A stretch of DNA of 59,665 nt from an uncultured Saprospiraceae bacterium. Lineage in GTDB: Bacteria; Bacteroidota; Bacteroidia; Chitinophagales; Saprospiraceae. The stretch lies in the NCBI GenBank assembly GCA_937927575.1, contig CALBEE010000013.1, positions 1 to 59,665 on the forward strand, read 5' to 3'. The stretch's first letter is position 1. The number at the start of each line of letters is the position of its first letter. The notes beneath the pieces are model-generated. The model was not told where the DNA came from. It was given only the letters and a program-made list of their open reading frames with translations, and did no database searches. Both the position numbers and the translations under genes were made by a program. Shown piece by piece: positions 1-8,199 of this stretch.

Positions 1-161
1 CTTACTTCAGGTAAGTACTTATGTGTATTGCCTCTACTGTAGAAGAATACTGAATTAGGTATTTTTTTATTGCGTAGAATGCTTATGTGAATTAGCTTTT
101 ATCGCAGCGAAATACTGAAATGCGTATTTCGTTGTTTGTACTTACTCAGGTAAGTACAAAC
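1..161. repeat. Hairpin-rich intergenic repeats downstream of porT
   Basis: The last 28 bases form a perfect hairpin: GTTTGTACTTAC at 134-145, a four-base loop, and its exact complement at 150-161. A second copy of the core (CTTAC, short loop, GTAAGTAC) is cut by the window edge at 1-17. Between them are two weaker stems built on the same words: AATAC/GTATT near 47-64 and GAAATAC/GTATTTC near 109-130. There is no T-run on either side, so these are not typical intrinsic terminators. They may be a small interspersed palindromic repeat family. Confidence 0.6.
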
Positions 162-164
162 TGA

Positions 165-914
165 CTAACCTTCGAAGTGGAAACTTAAGGTAAATACTTG
201 AGATACAACGTTTTCCAGTACTTTGGATTTGTTTAATTGATCGTCATATATCAATATATTGCCTACACCACGTGAATATTTGATTTCAGGAGAGAATATG
301 AAATACGGATAAAAGAATTGCATGCCTGCACCTATTTCTAGCTGGAAATCATGGGGAGATATCTTAATTAGAGTCTTTGCATCACGTGTTTGAGAATTAG
401 ATTGCACATCATAGCTGTACTTCATTCCCGCTACCATAAATGCACGCTTATCCTTGTAAGGGGCTGATTTAAATCTGATTAAGAAGGGAAGTTCAAAGAA
501 TACTGATTCTACGCTTTCTTTTTGAAAAGTATTCTCTTCACTGGAGGTAAACTCGAAGCTACGATTGGAAAATGAAAATCCTGGCAAGGCTCTGAAATCA
601 AAATAATCGCCCAACTTAAGGTTAACAATACCCGCGAGTACAAAACCGCCACCTGCTGATGATTCGGCTATATTGATGCTATCGTTGTTGATGAAGAATT
701 CCGATTGATTGATTCTGTAACCCGAGTTGTTGAGCCCTAGTGTCATACCGAAATAATAAGGCTTCTTTTGGAAGTCTCTAAAATTGTAATTGTCAATTCC
801 TCCTCCAAACTGAGCATGAGACTCATTGTTCGTTAAGAAGATTGAACATAAAACGATAAGAACTACTTTGTAGCTGAATAAATGGTGCATATACCAAAAC
901 TTAGTGAAGACCAC
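165..914 (-). CDS. porT: PorT-like outer-membrane protein (probable T9SS component)
   Basis: The 249-residue protein has an N-terminal signal peptide ending near the SHAQ sequence, then alternating beta strands typical of an eight-stranded outer-membrane barrel (porin_4/PorT type). PorT/SprT is needed for type IX secretion in Porphyromonas and Flavobacterium, and in many Bacteroidota it lies directly after ubiE, as here. The start overlaps the 3' end of ubiE by 52 bp; a second Met, 8 codons in (position 890), gives a cleaner signal peptide and a 28 bp overlap. Either way the two are probably translationally coupled. Assignment to PorT rests on topology and neighbour, not on a diagnostic motif. 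Several T9SS-exported proteins in the window fit with an active secretion system. Confidence 0.72.
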   Translation of the reverse strand: MVFTKFWYMHHLFSYKVVLIVLCSIFLTNNESHAQFGGGIDNYNFRDFQKKPYYFGMTLGLNNSGYRINQSEFFINNDSINIAESSAGGGFVLAGIVNLKLGDYFDFRALPGFSFSNRSFEFTSSEENTFQKESVESVFFELPFLIRFKSAPYKDKRAFMVAGMKYSYDVQSNSQTRDAKTLIKISPHDFQLEIGAGMQFFYPYFIFSPEIKYSRGVGNILIYDDQLNKSKVLENVVSQVFTLSFHFEG

Positions 915-1609
915 TTCGAATCTTTAAATCCGATTTGGTCTAATATATCTGTAAAACGGTCGTAATCTGGAAAAACTTGTACAGATTCGTATAAATACTT
1001 GTAAGCCTTATCATCTTTGGATTTAATCTTTCCTATAAAAGGCAAAATATTTTTAAAATAGAGATTAAATGCCTGCTTTATAGGAAAAGTCTTAGGTCTC
1101 GAAAATTCCAAGACTACTATTTGCCCTCCTGGTCTAAGCACTCGATGCATTTCAGATAATCCTTTTTTCAGATTTTGAAAATTACGGACGCCAAATGCAC
1201 TACTTACTACATCGTAACTATTATCATCATATTTGAGCGCCTCAGAATCTCCTAATTCAAGTGTGATTTTATCAGAAAGACTCTTCTTTACCACCTTCTT
1301 TTCTCCGATCGCTAACATTTCTTTGGAAATATCCATACCCGTAACATGATCAGGATTGAGCTTCTTGGCTGCTTCGATAGCTAAGTCCGCGGTACCCGTG
1401 GCAATATCCAATACAAGTTTAGGATTACCTTGAGACATCACTTTGATGGCTTTAGATCTCCATATAGTGTCAATGCCAACTGTCAGCAGTCGATTAAGAT
1501 AATCGTAATAAGGCGCTATCTTATCAAACATCTTCGTGACTTGGACTTTCTTTTCAGAAGTCTCTTCATAAGGTGTTACAGTCTTGTATTGTGCCGGATC
1601 CGTAGCCAT
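863..1609 (-). CDS. ubiE: Demethylmenaquinone methyltransferase
   Basis: This SAM-dependent C-methyltransferase carries out the last step of menaquinone synthesis (demethylmenaquinone to menaquinone) in the cytoplasm. The 248 residues match the family length. SAM-binding motif I, VLDIATGTADLA, is at residues 66-77, the acidic post-motif GMDIS at 91-95, and RVLRPGG at 156-162. The family word MFDKIAPYYDYLN is at 27-39. It is first in a two-gene unit with the PorT-like gene. A -7-like box (TACTTTTG on the minus strand, 1629-1636) lies just upstream, but no TTG is at the right distance. Anaerobic or microaerobic respiration normally uses this menaquinone. Confidence 0.95.
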   Translation of the reverse strand: MATDPAQYKTVTPYEETSEKKVQVTKMFDKIAPYYDYLNRLLTVGIDTIWRSKAIKVMSQGNPKLVLDIATGTADLAIEAAKKLNPDHVTGMDISKEMLAIGEKKVVKKSLSDKITLELGDSEALKYDDNSYDVVSSAFGVRNFQNLKKGLSEMHRVLRPGGQIVVLEFSRPKTFPIKQAFNLYFKNILPFIGKIKSKDDKAYKYLYESVQVFPDYDRFTDILDQIGFKDSKWSSLSFGICTIYSATK

Positions 1610-1710
1610 GTTGCGTTTAATCTAAGTGCAAAAGTAAAGATTTACTTATTCTTAAATGGCGATTAGTATATATATGTTTAGTCATTTGGGTATTAACTCC
1701 TAAAGAGTTA

Positions 1711-1741
1711 TTGATAGAGCATTTTTGGCAGGTTATATTTG
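1711..1741 (+). promoter_or_regulatory. Bacteroidota-type promoter for the 1883 gene
   Basis: TTG at 1711-1713, a 20-base spacer and TATATTTG at 1734-1741 match the Bacteroidota sigma-A consensus (TTTG-N19/21-TAnnTTTG). The start of transcription would fall near 1748, giving a leader of roughly 135 bases. A short hairpin, AACTC/GAGTT, sits at about 1695-1709. Confidence 0.6.
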
Positions 1742-1882
1742 ATAGGGTATGTGCTTAAGTGTATTGTAATCAACTAGTTATGGTGGGTCATTAGGTCTTA
1801 TTGTAACTAAAGTCGTAAACAAGATCTTAATTGGCCACTCTCTATACTCGCTAAGTATCCGGTAATTGCTATTTTTAGGGCT

Positions 1883-2641
1883 ATGGATATGAAGCTTTTG
1901 ACGGCTAAGATTAAAACGTTATTTGCGTATAGAGATTTTGATCATCTATATGAATTGGGTGGTATACATGGTACTGAAAAGGATCGCTTAGAAGATAACC
2001 TTATTCGACTACAGCAAGACATATATTTTCTGGATGAGTACTTGGAATCTAATTGGGAACTAGACTCTGAAGAATTGAAATTGTATTGGAATCACATACA
2101 CCAATCCCTTTCGAATCTAGGGGTGGCTTCAAATGATTATGACGATTATTCGGCGCATATATATAAATATCAGCATCATGAGATGCAACTCAGGACTAAG
2201 AAGGATCTTTTACGGCTGAGTATGGAATATTTCTATTTCTACAAATCCTGCGATGTAAAACTACTAAGAAGGCTTATTTACAATCATGCACCTAGAATCA
2301 ATAGGTACTATACGCTTGCGGATTGGAGGTGTTTCGATCTGATAACGGAAGTAAATGATGATGTTGAGGATCTTATAGAGGATATGCAAACCATTAATGG
2401 TAACAGATTGCAACTTATGATCAATAAACATGGAGTAGATAGGGCCAAAAAAGAGTTTACCATATTCATGGATCAAATAGAAAAACAATCTATTGCTAGA
2501 GTCAAAGTGAAAAAATCAGAGCATTATGACGCTATATATGCTAAAGTAGTGGAACAAGTTGTGCTTACTAAGAGCATGTTGGAAGAGAGTATCTCTGAAT
2601 ACTTAAGTATTGTAGATCGTCACTCAAAGGAGGTTTCTTAG
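1883..2641 (+). CDS. Conserved hypothetical protein, helical
   Basis: I do not recognise this 252-residue protein. It has no signal peptide or membrane segment, is rich in charged residues, Leu and Tyr, and looks predominantly helical, so a cytoplasmic location is likely. A second Met at codon 3 (1889) is an equally good start. The upstream TTG-N20-TATATTTG promoter fits this gene. It is followed after 47 bp by the DinB-like gene on the same strand, but a -7-like box (TATTTTTG, 2659-2666) between them suggests the next gene may also have its own promoter. Confidence 0.75.
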   Translation: MDMKLLTAKIKTLFAYRDFDHLYELGGIHGTEKDRLEDNLIRLQQDIYFLDEYLESNWELDSEELKLYWNHIHQSLSNLGVASNDYDDYSAHIYKYQHHEMQLRTKKDLLRLSMEYFYFYKSCDVKLLRRLIYNHAPRINRYYTLADWRCFDLITEVNDDVEDLIEDMQTINGNRLQLMINKHGVDRAKKEFTIFMDQIEKQSIARVKVKKSEHYDAIYAKVVEQVVLTKSMLEESISEYLSIVDRHSKEVS

Positions 2642-2688
2642 GTTCTTATTAGTTGTTGTATTTTTGCTTTCCATAAATTAGAAAAGAC

Positions 2689-3156
2689 ATGGCTCCCTCA
2701 TTTGAAGCAACTATAGCAAATAGAAGAATCTTTCTTAATATGTTAGATGCTTATTCTTTAGAACAACTCAATTATATACCAGAGGGATTTAGTAATAATA
2801 TTTTTTGGAATATAGCGCATTGTGCGGCTACGATGCAGTTGTTGGTTTATAGTTTATCAAATAGCCAATGGAGAATTTCTAAGGAAATCGTCAAAGGATA
2901 TCGTAATGGCACCAAACCAGAAGGTGATTACACACAGGAGGATATTGAAGCCGTAAAAGCAATATTATTAAGTTCTGCAAAACAATGTCAGGTAGATTAT
3001 CAGGAAGGGTATTTTGGTAGCTATAATGGATTTAAAACGAAGACAGGATTTCAATTGAACACTGTAGAAGAAGCTATACAGTTTAATTTATATCATGAAG
3101 GATTGCACATGGGAACTATATTAGCCCTGCGCAGATTTTTGGACATGGATGTCTAA
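2689..3156 (+). CDS. DinB-like four-helix protein
   Basis: The 155-residue protein has the DinB/YfiT-like fold signature: His44 in NIAHCAATMQ at the end of helix 2, and His136 and His140 in NLYHEGLHMG near the C-terminus, the usual three-His metal site. Members of this superfamily include bacillithiol-type S-transferases and many proteins of unknown role; the substrate cannot be inferred here. It is cytoplasmic with no signal peptide. Length is normal for the family. Confidence 0.8.
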   Translation: MAPSFEATIANRRIFLNMLDAYSLEQLNYIPEGFSNNIFWNIAHCAATMQLLVYSLSNSQWRISKEIVKGYRNGTKPEGDYTQEDIEAVKAILLSSAKQCQVDYQEGYFGSYNGFKTKTGFQLNTVEEAIQFNLYHEGLHMGTILALRRFLDMDV

Positions 3157-3262
3157 GCCCCCAAATATCTAAATGTCACATTGAATTTATCACAGTATTT
3201 TGTAGTTAAGTGAATAGATGACGCACTTAAATCTTAGCAATTAAAAATAGTACACATTACTT

Positions 3263-5041
3263 ATGAAAGGCTTACTTAAATTATTTACTCTCTCGTTGAT
3301 TTGCATCACATCATTGAATAGTTGGGGACAAGAATCTACAATAGTGGAAGGTTATGCATACGAAAATGGAAATCGTGGATATCTCAATGTAGTTGAAGTT
3401 ACAGCGATAAATACAGCCACAAATGTACAAGTAGCACAGGTGTACACTGATGGAGATGGATTTTTTACTTTTGAAGCACCAGCAGGACAGAAATTAGAAG
3501 TGATTGCGCTCAAAGATATGTTCCAATCCAAAACGATGGAAATTACTCCTGATGCAGGCAAGAAAAATTTTCTGCAGTTTGAATTGAAAAGAGAGCCGGG
3601 ATATATTTTTGAGATCACAATGGCTGAGAAAAGAGATGATGATGAAACACCTGTAGATGCCATTAGAGGTACTAGGGTAGAAGTCTATAATAACACTACA
3701 AAGGAAGAAGTACTTGCACTTAATGATTATCAAGATCCAGAGTTTAGAGTAAATCTGGAAAAGGGTAATCATTATACCATTCTAATTAGAAAGAAAGGAT
3801 ATTTAGCTAAAAGGATGGAAGCTTTTGTAAATGTGAAAGGATGTATTCTTTGTTTTGAAGGTATAGGCAGTGTGAGACCAGGAGTCTCCGAAACTATGAC
3901 CGAAGGAAATAATAACGGTCTACTACTCGCTAATGTAGCGCTTGAAAAAGTGTTTACAGGTAAGAAGATGGAAATCGAAAATATCTATTATGATTTAGCT
4001 AAATGGGATATCAAACCTCAAGCTGAAAAACAATTGAATACAGTGATCCAGCTTATGGCAGATAATCCTCGCTTAACTTTGGAACTGGGTTCGCATACAG
4101 ATAGTAGAGGTAAAGATGATTATAATATGGACTTGTCTCAAAAAAGAGCAAAGGCGGCCGTAGACTACCTCAAAAATAGTGGTAATGTTAAGGAAGGAAG
4201 CATTACATATAGAGGATATGGTGAAACGCAAATTTCTAATAAATGTACCAACGGAGTGAATTGTTCTGAAGCCATGCATGCCGTCAATAGACGTACTGAA
4301 TTAAAAATCACAGGTATGTTTGCAGAGAGCAGAGAGAAGTCTTTGTTGCAAATGAAAACGGAAGAGCAATTAGAGAAAGAGATTTTATCTGGAGGTTCTG
4401 AAAGTGAACAGATAGAAGTATTACCTGGAGAAACGATTGATGATGCTTTAGCAAGAATCAAATTAGAGAAAGAAGAAAAAGCAAGATTGTTGGGCAATGG
4501 TGGATCTTTAGAAATCAAGGATGAAAGTCTCAATGAAAAATTAGAAACTGTTACTGAGAAAAAAGGAGATTTAGAAAAATTAGAAACGGTTACGGAAATA
4601 GAAATAGAAAATGAAATTGAGGTGATAAATGAGCCAGTAGAAAAAGTTAGAGATGCAGCAAGGGTAGAAGAGATTGAAGAGGAAGTAGAAGAAGAAATTG
4701 AAGAAGCAAAAGAAATCGAAATAGTCCAAGAAACTATTAATGAAACCAAATCAAGTGGATTAGGTGGATTGAAAGTTGATGTTCCTCAATTGCCGGAGGA
4801 TGCCGATGGTTCTTTTATTTCTCTCCATAGTGGTAAGGATCGATTACCATTAACTCATAAAATTTACAAAGCTTTTCCTGATTTAAATTGGTATCCTGCT
4901 TCGGATGGAAAAATTTACTACATCGTAAATAGAGCTTATCCTACTAAAGAAAAGGCGCAGTTGTATATTGATAATTATATCAAGGCGGACTATCCTGATG
5001 CACAGGTGTTAAGATTTGTTAAAGGTATAAGAAAGAAGTAA
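3263..5041 (+). CDS. OmpA-family protein with regulatory-like and acidic domains
   Basis: The protein has a signal peptide (residues 1-22), a carboxypeptidase-regulatory-like beta domain at about 25-110, a second beta domain at 112-190, then an OmpA peptidoglycan-binding domain at about 235-352 (ELGSHTDSRGKDDYN, LSQKRAKAAVDYL, NRRTELKI). After this come about 150 residues dominated by Glu, Lys and Ile, likely an extended or coiled linker, and a C-terminal module at about 525-592 that looks SPOR-like. Anchoring of the outer membrane to peptidoglycan is the family role. The DUF5683 gene begins 31 bp downstream, so they probably share a transcript. The repeated EEIEEEVEEEIEEA tract is the oddest part. 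Confidence 0.85.
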   Translation: MKGLLKLFTLSLICITSLNSWGQESTIVEGYAYENGNRGYLNVVEVTAINTATNVQVAQVYTDGDGFFTFEAPAGQKLEVIALKDMFQSKTMEITPDAGKKNFLQFELKREPGYIFEITMAEKRDDDETPVDAIRGTRVEVYNNTTKEEVLALNDYQDPEFRVNLEKGNHYTILIRKKGYLAKRMEAFVNVKGCILCFEGIGSVRPGVSETMTEGNNNGLLLANVALEKVFTGKKMEIENIYYDLAKWDIKPQAEKQLNTVIQLMADNPRLTLELGSHTDSRGKDDYNMDLSQKRAKAAVDYLKNSGNVKEGSITYRGYGETQISNKCTNGVNCSEAMHAVNRRTELKITGMFAESREKSLLQMKTEEQLEKEILSGGSESEQIEVLPGETIDDALARIKLEKEEKARLLGNGGSLEIKDESLNEKLETVTEKKGDLEKLETVTEIEIENEIEVINEPVEKVRDAARVEEIEEEVEEEIEEAKEIEIVQETINETKSSGLGGLKVDVPQLPEDADGSFISLHSGKDRLPLTHKIYKAFPDLNWYPASDGKIYYIVNRAYPTKEKAQLYIDNYIKADYPDAQVLRFVKGIRKK

Positions 5042-5072
5042 GCTTTTTGCAATCCAACGTCGTTATTAATCT

Positions 5073-5696
5073 ATGAGAAAAATACTCGCATTATCAGTCT
5101 TGCTTTTTACTTCTATGCTCTTATTTGGGCAGCAGAGAGGAAGTAATGACTTTTTTGCTGATGATGGATTTTTCGATGATGATACTACGGATGTTGTAGC
5201 TGATACATTGATCCAAGGGAATACTTTCTTTAAACTGTTTACAGGTAAACCTGGCAAGGCCGCATTATTATCTTTAGTCATTCCGGGAGGTGGGCAAGTG
5301 TATAACAAGCGATGGTGGAAAGTACCTTTGGCAGTAGGGATAGATGTAGGAACCATTTCTTATCTGGTATTCAATACGAGACAATACAACGAGTTTGACG
5401 AAGCCTACTTAGATTTGTTAAATGGTAGGATAGAATCTTATCTTGGTGTTACTAATCCGACGACCATTAAAAATGTAAGAGATAATGCGAATAAATTTAG
5501 ACAGTACGCCTATATCTATTTGATTGCAGGTCATCTCATTACGGTCTTTGATGCATTTGTTGATAATCATTTGCAAAGTTTTGATGTCAGTGATGATCTT
5601 TCACTAGAAATGAGAGGCGGAGATGGATACGGTACGAGGTTAAGTTTGGTGATACCTTTACATACTACTAAGTATAAGAAATTGGCAATCCCTTGA
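5073..5696 (+). CDS. DUF5683 domain protein
   Basis: A signal peptide (MRKILALSVLLFTSMLLFGQ) is followed by an Asp/Phe-rich linker and a DUF5683 core: PGGGQVYNKRWWKVPL at about residues 70-85 and DAFVDNHLQSFDVSDDLSLEM near 160-180. There are one or two hydrophobic stretches between them. The function of the family is unknown; it is an envelope protein found across Bacteroidota, where it often follows parB. Here it follows the OmpA gene instead, and parAB lie 2.5 kb away on the other strand. Confidence 0.85.
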   Translation: MRKILALSVLLFTSMLLFGQQRGSNDFFADDGFFDDDTTDVVADTLIQGNTFFKLFTGKPGKAALLSLVIPGGGQVYNKRWWKVPLAVGIDVGTISYLVFNTRQYNEFDEAYLDLLNGRIESYLGVTNPTTIKNVRDNANKFRQYAYIYLIAGHLITVFDAFVDNHLQSFDVSDDLSLEMRGGDGYGTRLSLVIPLHTTKYKKLAIP

Positions 5697-5719
5697 TCGG
5701 ATTATTTTTTTGAAATATT

Positions 5720-5827
5720 AAATTCCAAATTCCAAATTCCAAATTCCAAAATCCAAATTCCAAAATCCAAAATCCAAATTTCAAATTCCAACTTCTAAGT
5801 TCGAATTCCAAAGTTCAAAACTCTAAG
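5720..5827. repeat. Degenerate 7-bp tandem repeat (AAATTCC)n
   Basis: About fifteen copies of a heptamer AAATTCC run head to tail, perfect at the left (four copies from 5720) and decaying rightwards to AAAATCC, AAATTTC, AACTTCT and AAGTTCG. It fills the gap between the DUF5683 gene and the MobA-like gene. A second tract of the same unit lies at 56603-56709. No coding frame or hairpin explains it. Confidence 0.9.
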
Positions 5828-5836
5828 CATTAAAAA

Positions 5837-6400
5837 ATGAAAAAACCTATCGGAATAGTACTTGCAGGGAATGGTGAAAATCGCATTGCTGAAAGGCATT
5901 TTGGAAAATCTCAAGAATTTCATACAGCAGATGTTTTGTCGGAATTGGGTCTAGAAACTTATATTACCAAAAAATCAGAAAATAATAGTTCGGAGAAATA
6001 CGCGGTATTGTCAGATTTGTATCCAGGTCAAGGCGCTATACATGCGATTATTTCTTTGCTCAATGATAAAGAATATGAAACAGCTATGCTCATACCTTGT
6101 GATATGCCACTTCTTGATTCTGCCATTTTAAAGAAACTATTGGATACTTATGAAGAAGAGGATACGATAGTTTGCTTTAGACAACATGGAACTCCTTTCA
6201 TCGAACCTTTTCCTGCGATCTTCGAAAAGGCAGTGTTAGAACTTCTAGTTACGGATGTAGTAGAAGGAAAAATTACTTTGCAAGAATTACTCAATCATGC
6301 TGGATCTCATTTGGTAGAAATACCTAAAGATAAAAGATTGTTGAATGCTGCGGATTCTGAAAATCACGAGAAAATTTTGGAAGCCTTGAATGGTATGTAA
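5837..6400 (+). CDS. MobA-like nucleotidyltransferase, degenerate
   Basis: The 187-residue protein has the outline of MobA (molybdenum cofactor guanylyltransferase) and related NTP transferases: GIVLAG at residues 6-11, PGQGAIHAI near 62-70, the metal-binding-type IPCDMPLLD near 86-94, and LLNAADSEN near the C-terminus where MobA has NxNTPxD. The glycine-rich nucleotide loop, normally GGxSxRMGxDKA, reads NGENRIAERHFGK and lacks the usual Arg-Met-Gly. No other molybdenum cofactor gene is visible nearby, so a true MobA role is doubtful. It may act on another sugar or nucleotide, or be inactive. Confidence 0.6.
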   Translation: MKKPIGIVLAGNGENRIAERHFGKSQEFHTADVLSELGLETYITKKSENNSSEKYAVLSDLYPGQGAIHAIISLLNDKEYETAMLIPCDMPLLDSAILKKLLDTYEEEDTIVCFRQHGTPFIEPFPAIFEKAVLELLVTDVVEGKITLQELLNHAGSHLVEIPKDKRLLNAADSENHEKILEALNGM

Positions 6401-6454
6401 GTATAGATTTTGACTTTAAAGAGATCAATTCAAATTAAATCTCTATATTGGTGT

Positions 6455-7102
6455 ATGGAATGTATCAAAATCTTAATATTAAGCCTCTTTTTTTCCTTAT
6501 CTCTTTGCGCCCAGTCAGATACTACCACTTATCGTGAAGTAGGTATTGGTTTTGGATTTATCAATTCATTACTACCATTGGATAATAATATTGGAGGCAA
6601 TAGCACTTATCAAGTATATTACAATAAGATCAAAGGAAATCAACATTCACGATGGGGTTTTAGGTTGAATTTAAATGGTCAAATCGAAAATGATGATGTT
6701 CAAGTAGCGAAGACAAGAATTAATCTTGTTGATTTTCAATTTCAATATGCTAGTGGAAAGTCTAAAAAGGTATATAAAAATTTTGACTTAGTCTATGGTT
6801 GGAAAATAAGTCCAAGCATCTTTTTTAGTGGACAAAAGACGGAATCTGTAGATGAACCTGATGATGATACAGAAAGGAAAATTTTTAGCGTTCAATTAGG
6901 AACTGGTCCTTTTGCGGGTTTGCAATATCACGCTGGATATAATGTTTCTTTATATCTGGAAACTTCATATCAAATTTTTGTAGAATTTAGAAGAGATAGT
7001 TTTGAAACCGTACCAGGATTTGCTGATTTCGAAATTAAGGGTTTTGATTATTTTTCTAGCTTTTCGACACCGACTCATTTGGTATTGTTGTATAGGTTTT
7101 AG
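6455..7102 (+). CDS. Outer-membrane-type hypothetical protein
   Basis: From Met at 6455 the protein has a clear signal peptide (MECIKILILSLFFSLSLCAQ) and about 215 residues; the open frame extends to 6410, but those extra 15 residues would spoil the signal. The mature part shows alternating beta strands with aromatic girdles and ends in Phe (LLYRF), as outer-membrane barrels do. No family name can be given. It starts 54 bp after the MobA-like gene and is followed after 26 bp by the peroxidase gene, so co-transcription is likely. Confidence 0.7.
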   Translation: MECIKILILSLFFSLSLCAQSDTTTYREVGIGFGFINSLLPLDNNIGGNSTYQVYYNKIKGNQHSRWGFRLNLNGQIENDDVQVAKTRINLVDFQFQYASGKSKKVYKNFDLVYGWKISPSIFFSGQKTESVDEPDDDTERKIFSVQLGTGPFAGLQYHAGYNVSLYLETSYQIFVEFRRDSFETVPGFADFEIKGFDYFSSFSTPTHLVLLYRF

Positions 7103-7128
7103 AGCATGTTTTTTAAATTAGGAATGTT

Positions 7129-8172
7129 ATGAAAAAAATAATTTTTAGTGTTATATCTATTAGTTGCCTATTCTTCGCTTGTAATTCTCTTGAAGTAGAT
7201 CGATCACTCAAAGAAATTGGTGAGTATGATCTATCAAAATTTGATTATTATGATGAAGTTCCTCAAGGTGCATTTTTACGAAACGGTATCAACAGAAATG
7301 ATAAATCTGCAGCGTTAGGAAGATTGCTATTTTACGATACTCAATTGTCGAGAAATAACAACGTATCATGTGCCAGTTGTCATAAGCAAGCTTTCGCATT
7401 TGGAGAATCTAAGGCAAAAGGGGAAGGCTTATTTAATGATCAATTGTCTCGTAATTCTACGGCTTTAACTTATGCAGGGTTTAGAGGCAGATTATTCTGG
7501 GATAGAAGAACATCAGAGCTTAAGGATGCGGTATTAGAACCTATACTTGATCATAGCGAAATGGCTATGTCCAGCATGGAAGAAGTATCGGATAAACTCA
7601 AAGAAAGTGAATTATATGTTTCTCTTTTTGATGAAGCATTCGGTGTAGATGAGCCAGATGCTAATTCTATAGGAGAGGCTTTAGCTAGTTTTATTGGTTC
7701 TATGTATTCATTTGATTCTAAGTTTGATCATGGTAGAGATATTGAATTTGCTAATTTTTCGCAGTCTGAAATGAGAGGAATGGAGTTATTTCATGGTAGG
7801 GCTAATTGCGATGCTTGCCATGCGGGATTAAACTTTGATAGATATTATAATGCTGCCAATATTGGGTTGGATATTGAGTATGCCGATCAAGGAGCTGGTA
7901 ATGGTAGTTTTAGAGTTCCTTCCTTAAGAAATATAGATCAAACAGCTCCATATATGCATGATGGCAGATTTGAAACTCTAGAAGAAGTAATTGAGCATTA
8001 TAATTCTGGAATTAAAGATCATCCAAATCTTGAATGGTGGTTTAAGGATGATAACCAAGAACCAATAAGATTGAATTTGACAGATCAAGAGAAGGCTGAT
8101 ATTTTGGCCTTTTTAATGACATTATCGGATCACTCATTAGTCTTTGACGAGCGTTTCTCTAATCCATTTTAA
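7129..8172 (+). CDS. Di-haem cytochrome c peroxidase lipoprotein
   Basis: The 347-residue protein belongs to the CcpA/MauG family, which reduces H2O2 in the periplasm using electrons from small cytochromes. Two haem-c motifs are present, CASCH at 81-85 and CDACH at 227-231, with PYMHDGRFETLEEVIEHYN in the C-terminal domain as in the family. The N-terminus is a lipoprotein signal with the lipidated Cys at 18 (FFACN), so it is membrane-anchored. It converges on parB with a 27 bp gap. Confidence 0.9.
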   Translation: MKKIIFSVISISCLFFACNSLEVDRSLKEIGEYDLSKFDYYDEVPQGAFLRNGINRNDKSAALGRLLFYDTQLSRNNNVSCASCHKQAFAFGESKAKGEGLFNDQLSRNSTALTYAGFRGRLFWDRRTSELKDAVLEPILDHSEMAMSSMEEVSDKLKESELYVSLFDEAFGVDEPDANSIGEALASFIGSMYSFDSKFDHGRDIEFANFSQSEMRGMELFHGRANCDACHAGLNFDRYYNAANIGLDIEYADQGAGNGSFRVPSLRNIDQTAPYMHDGRFETLEEVIEHYNSGIKDHPNLEWWFKDDNQEPIRLNLTDQEKADILAFLMTLSDHSLVFDERFSNPF

Positions 8173-8199
8173 ATTACAGAAAGTCGTTTTTTATTATCT

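Noticed and set aside
134..161. Intrinsic terminator for porT
   Set aside because: The stem is perfect but no T-run follows on the minus strand.
4165..4749. A 194-residue Ser-rich open frame on the minus strand
   Set aside because: It lies antisense to the OmpA gene and its Ser/Ile composition simply mirrors the Glu-rich coding strand.
5720..5827. A CRISPR array
   Set aside because: The unit is only 7 bp with no spacers; it is a simple tandem repeat.
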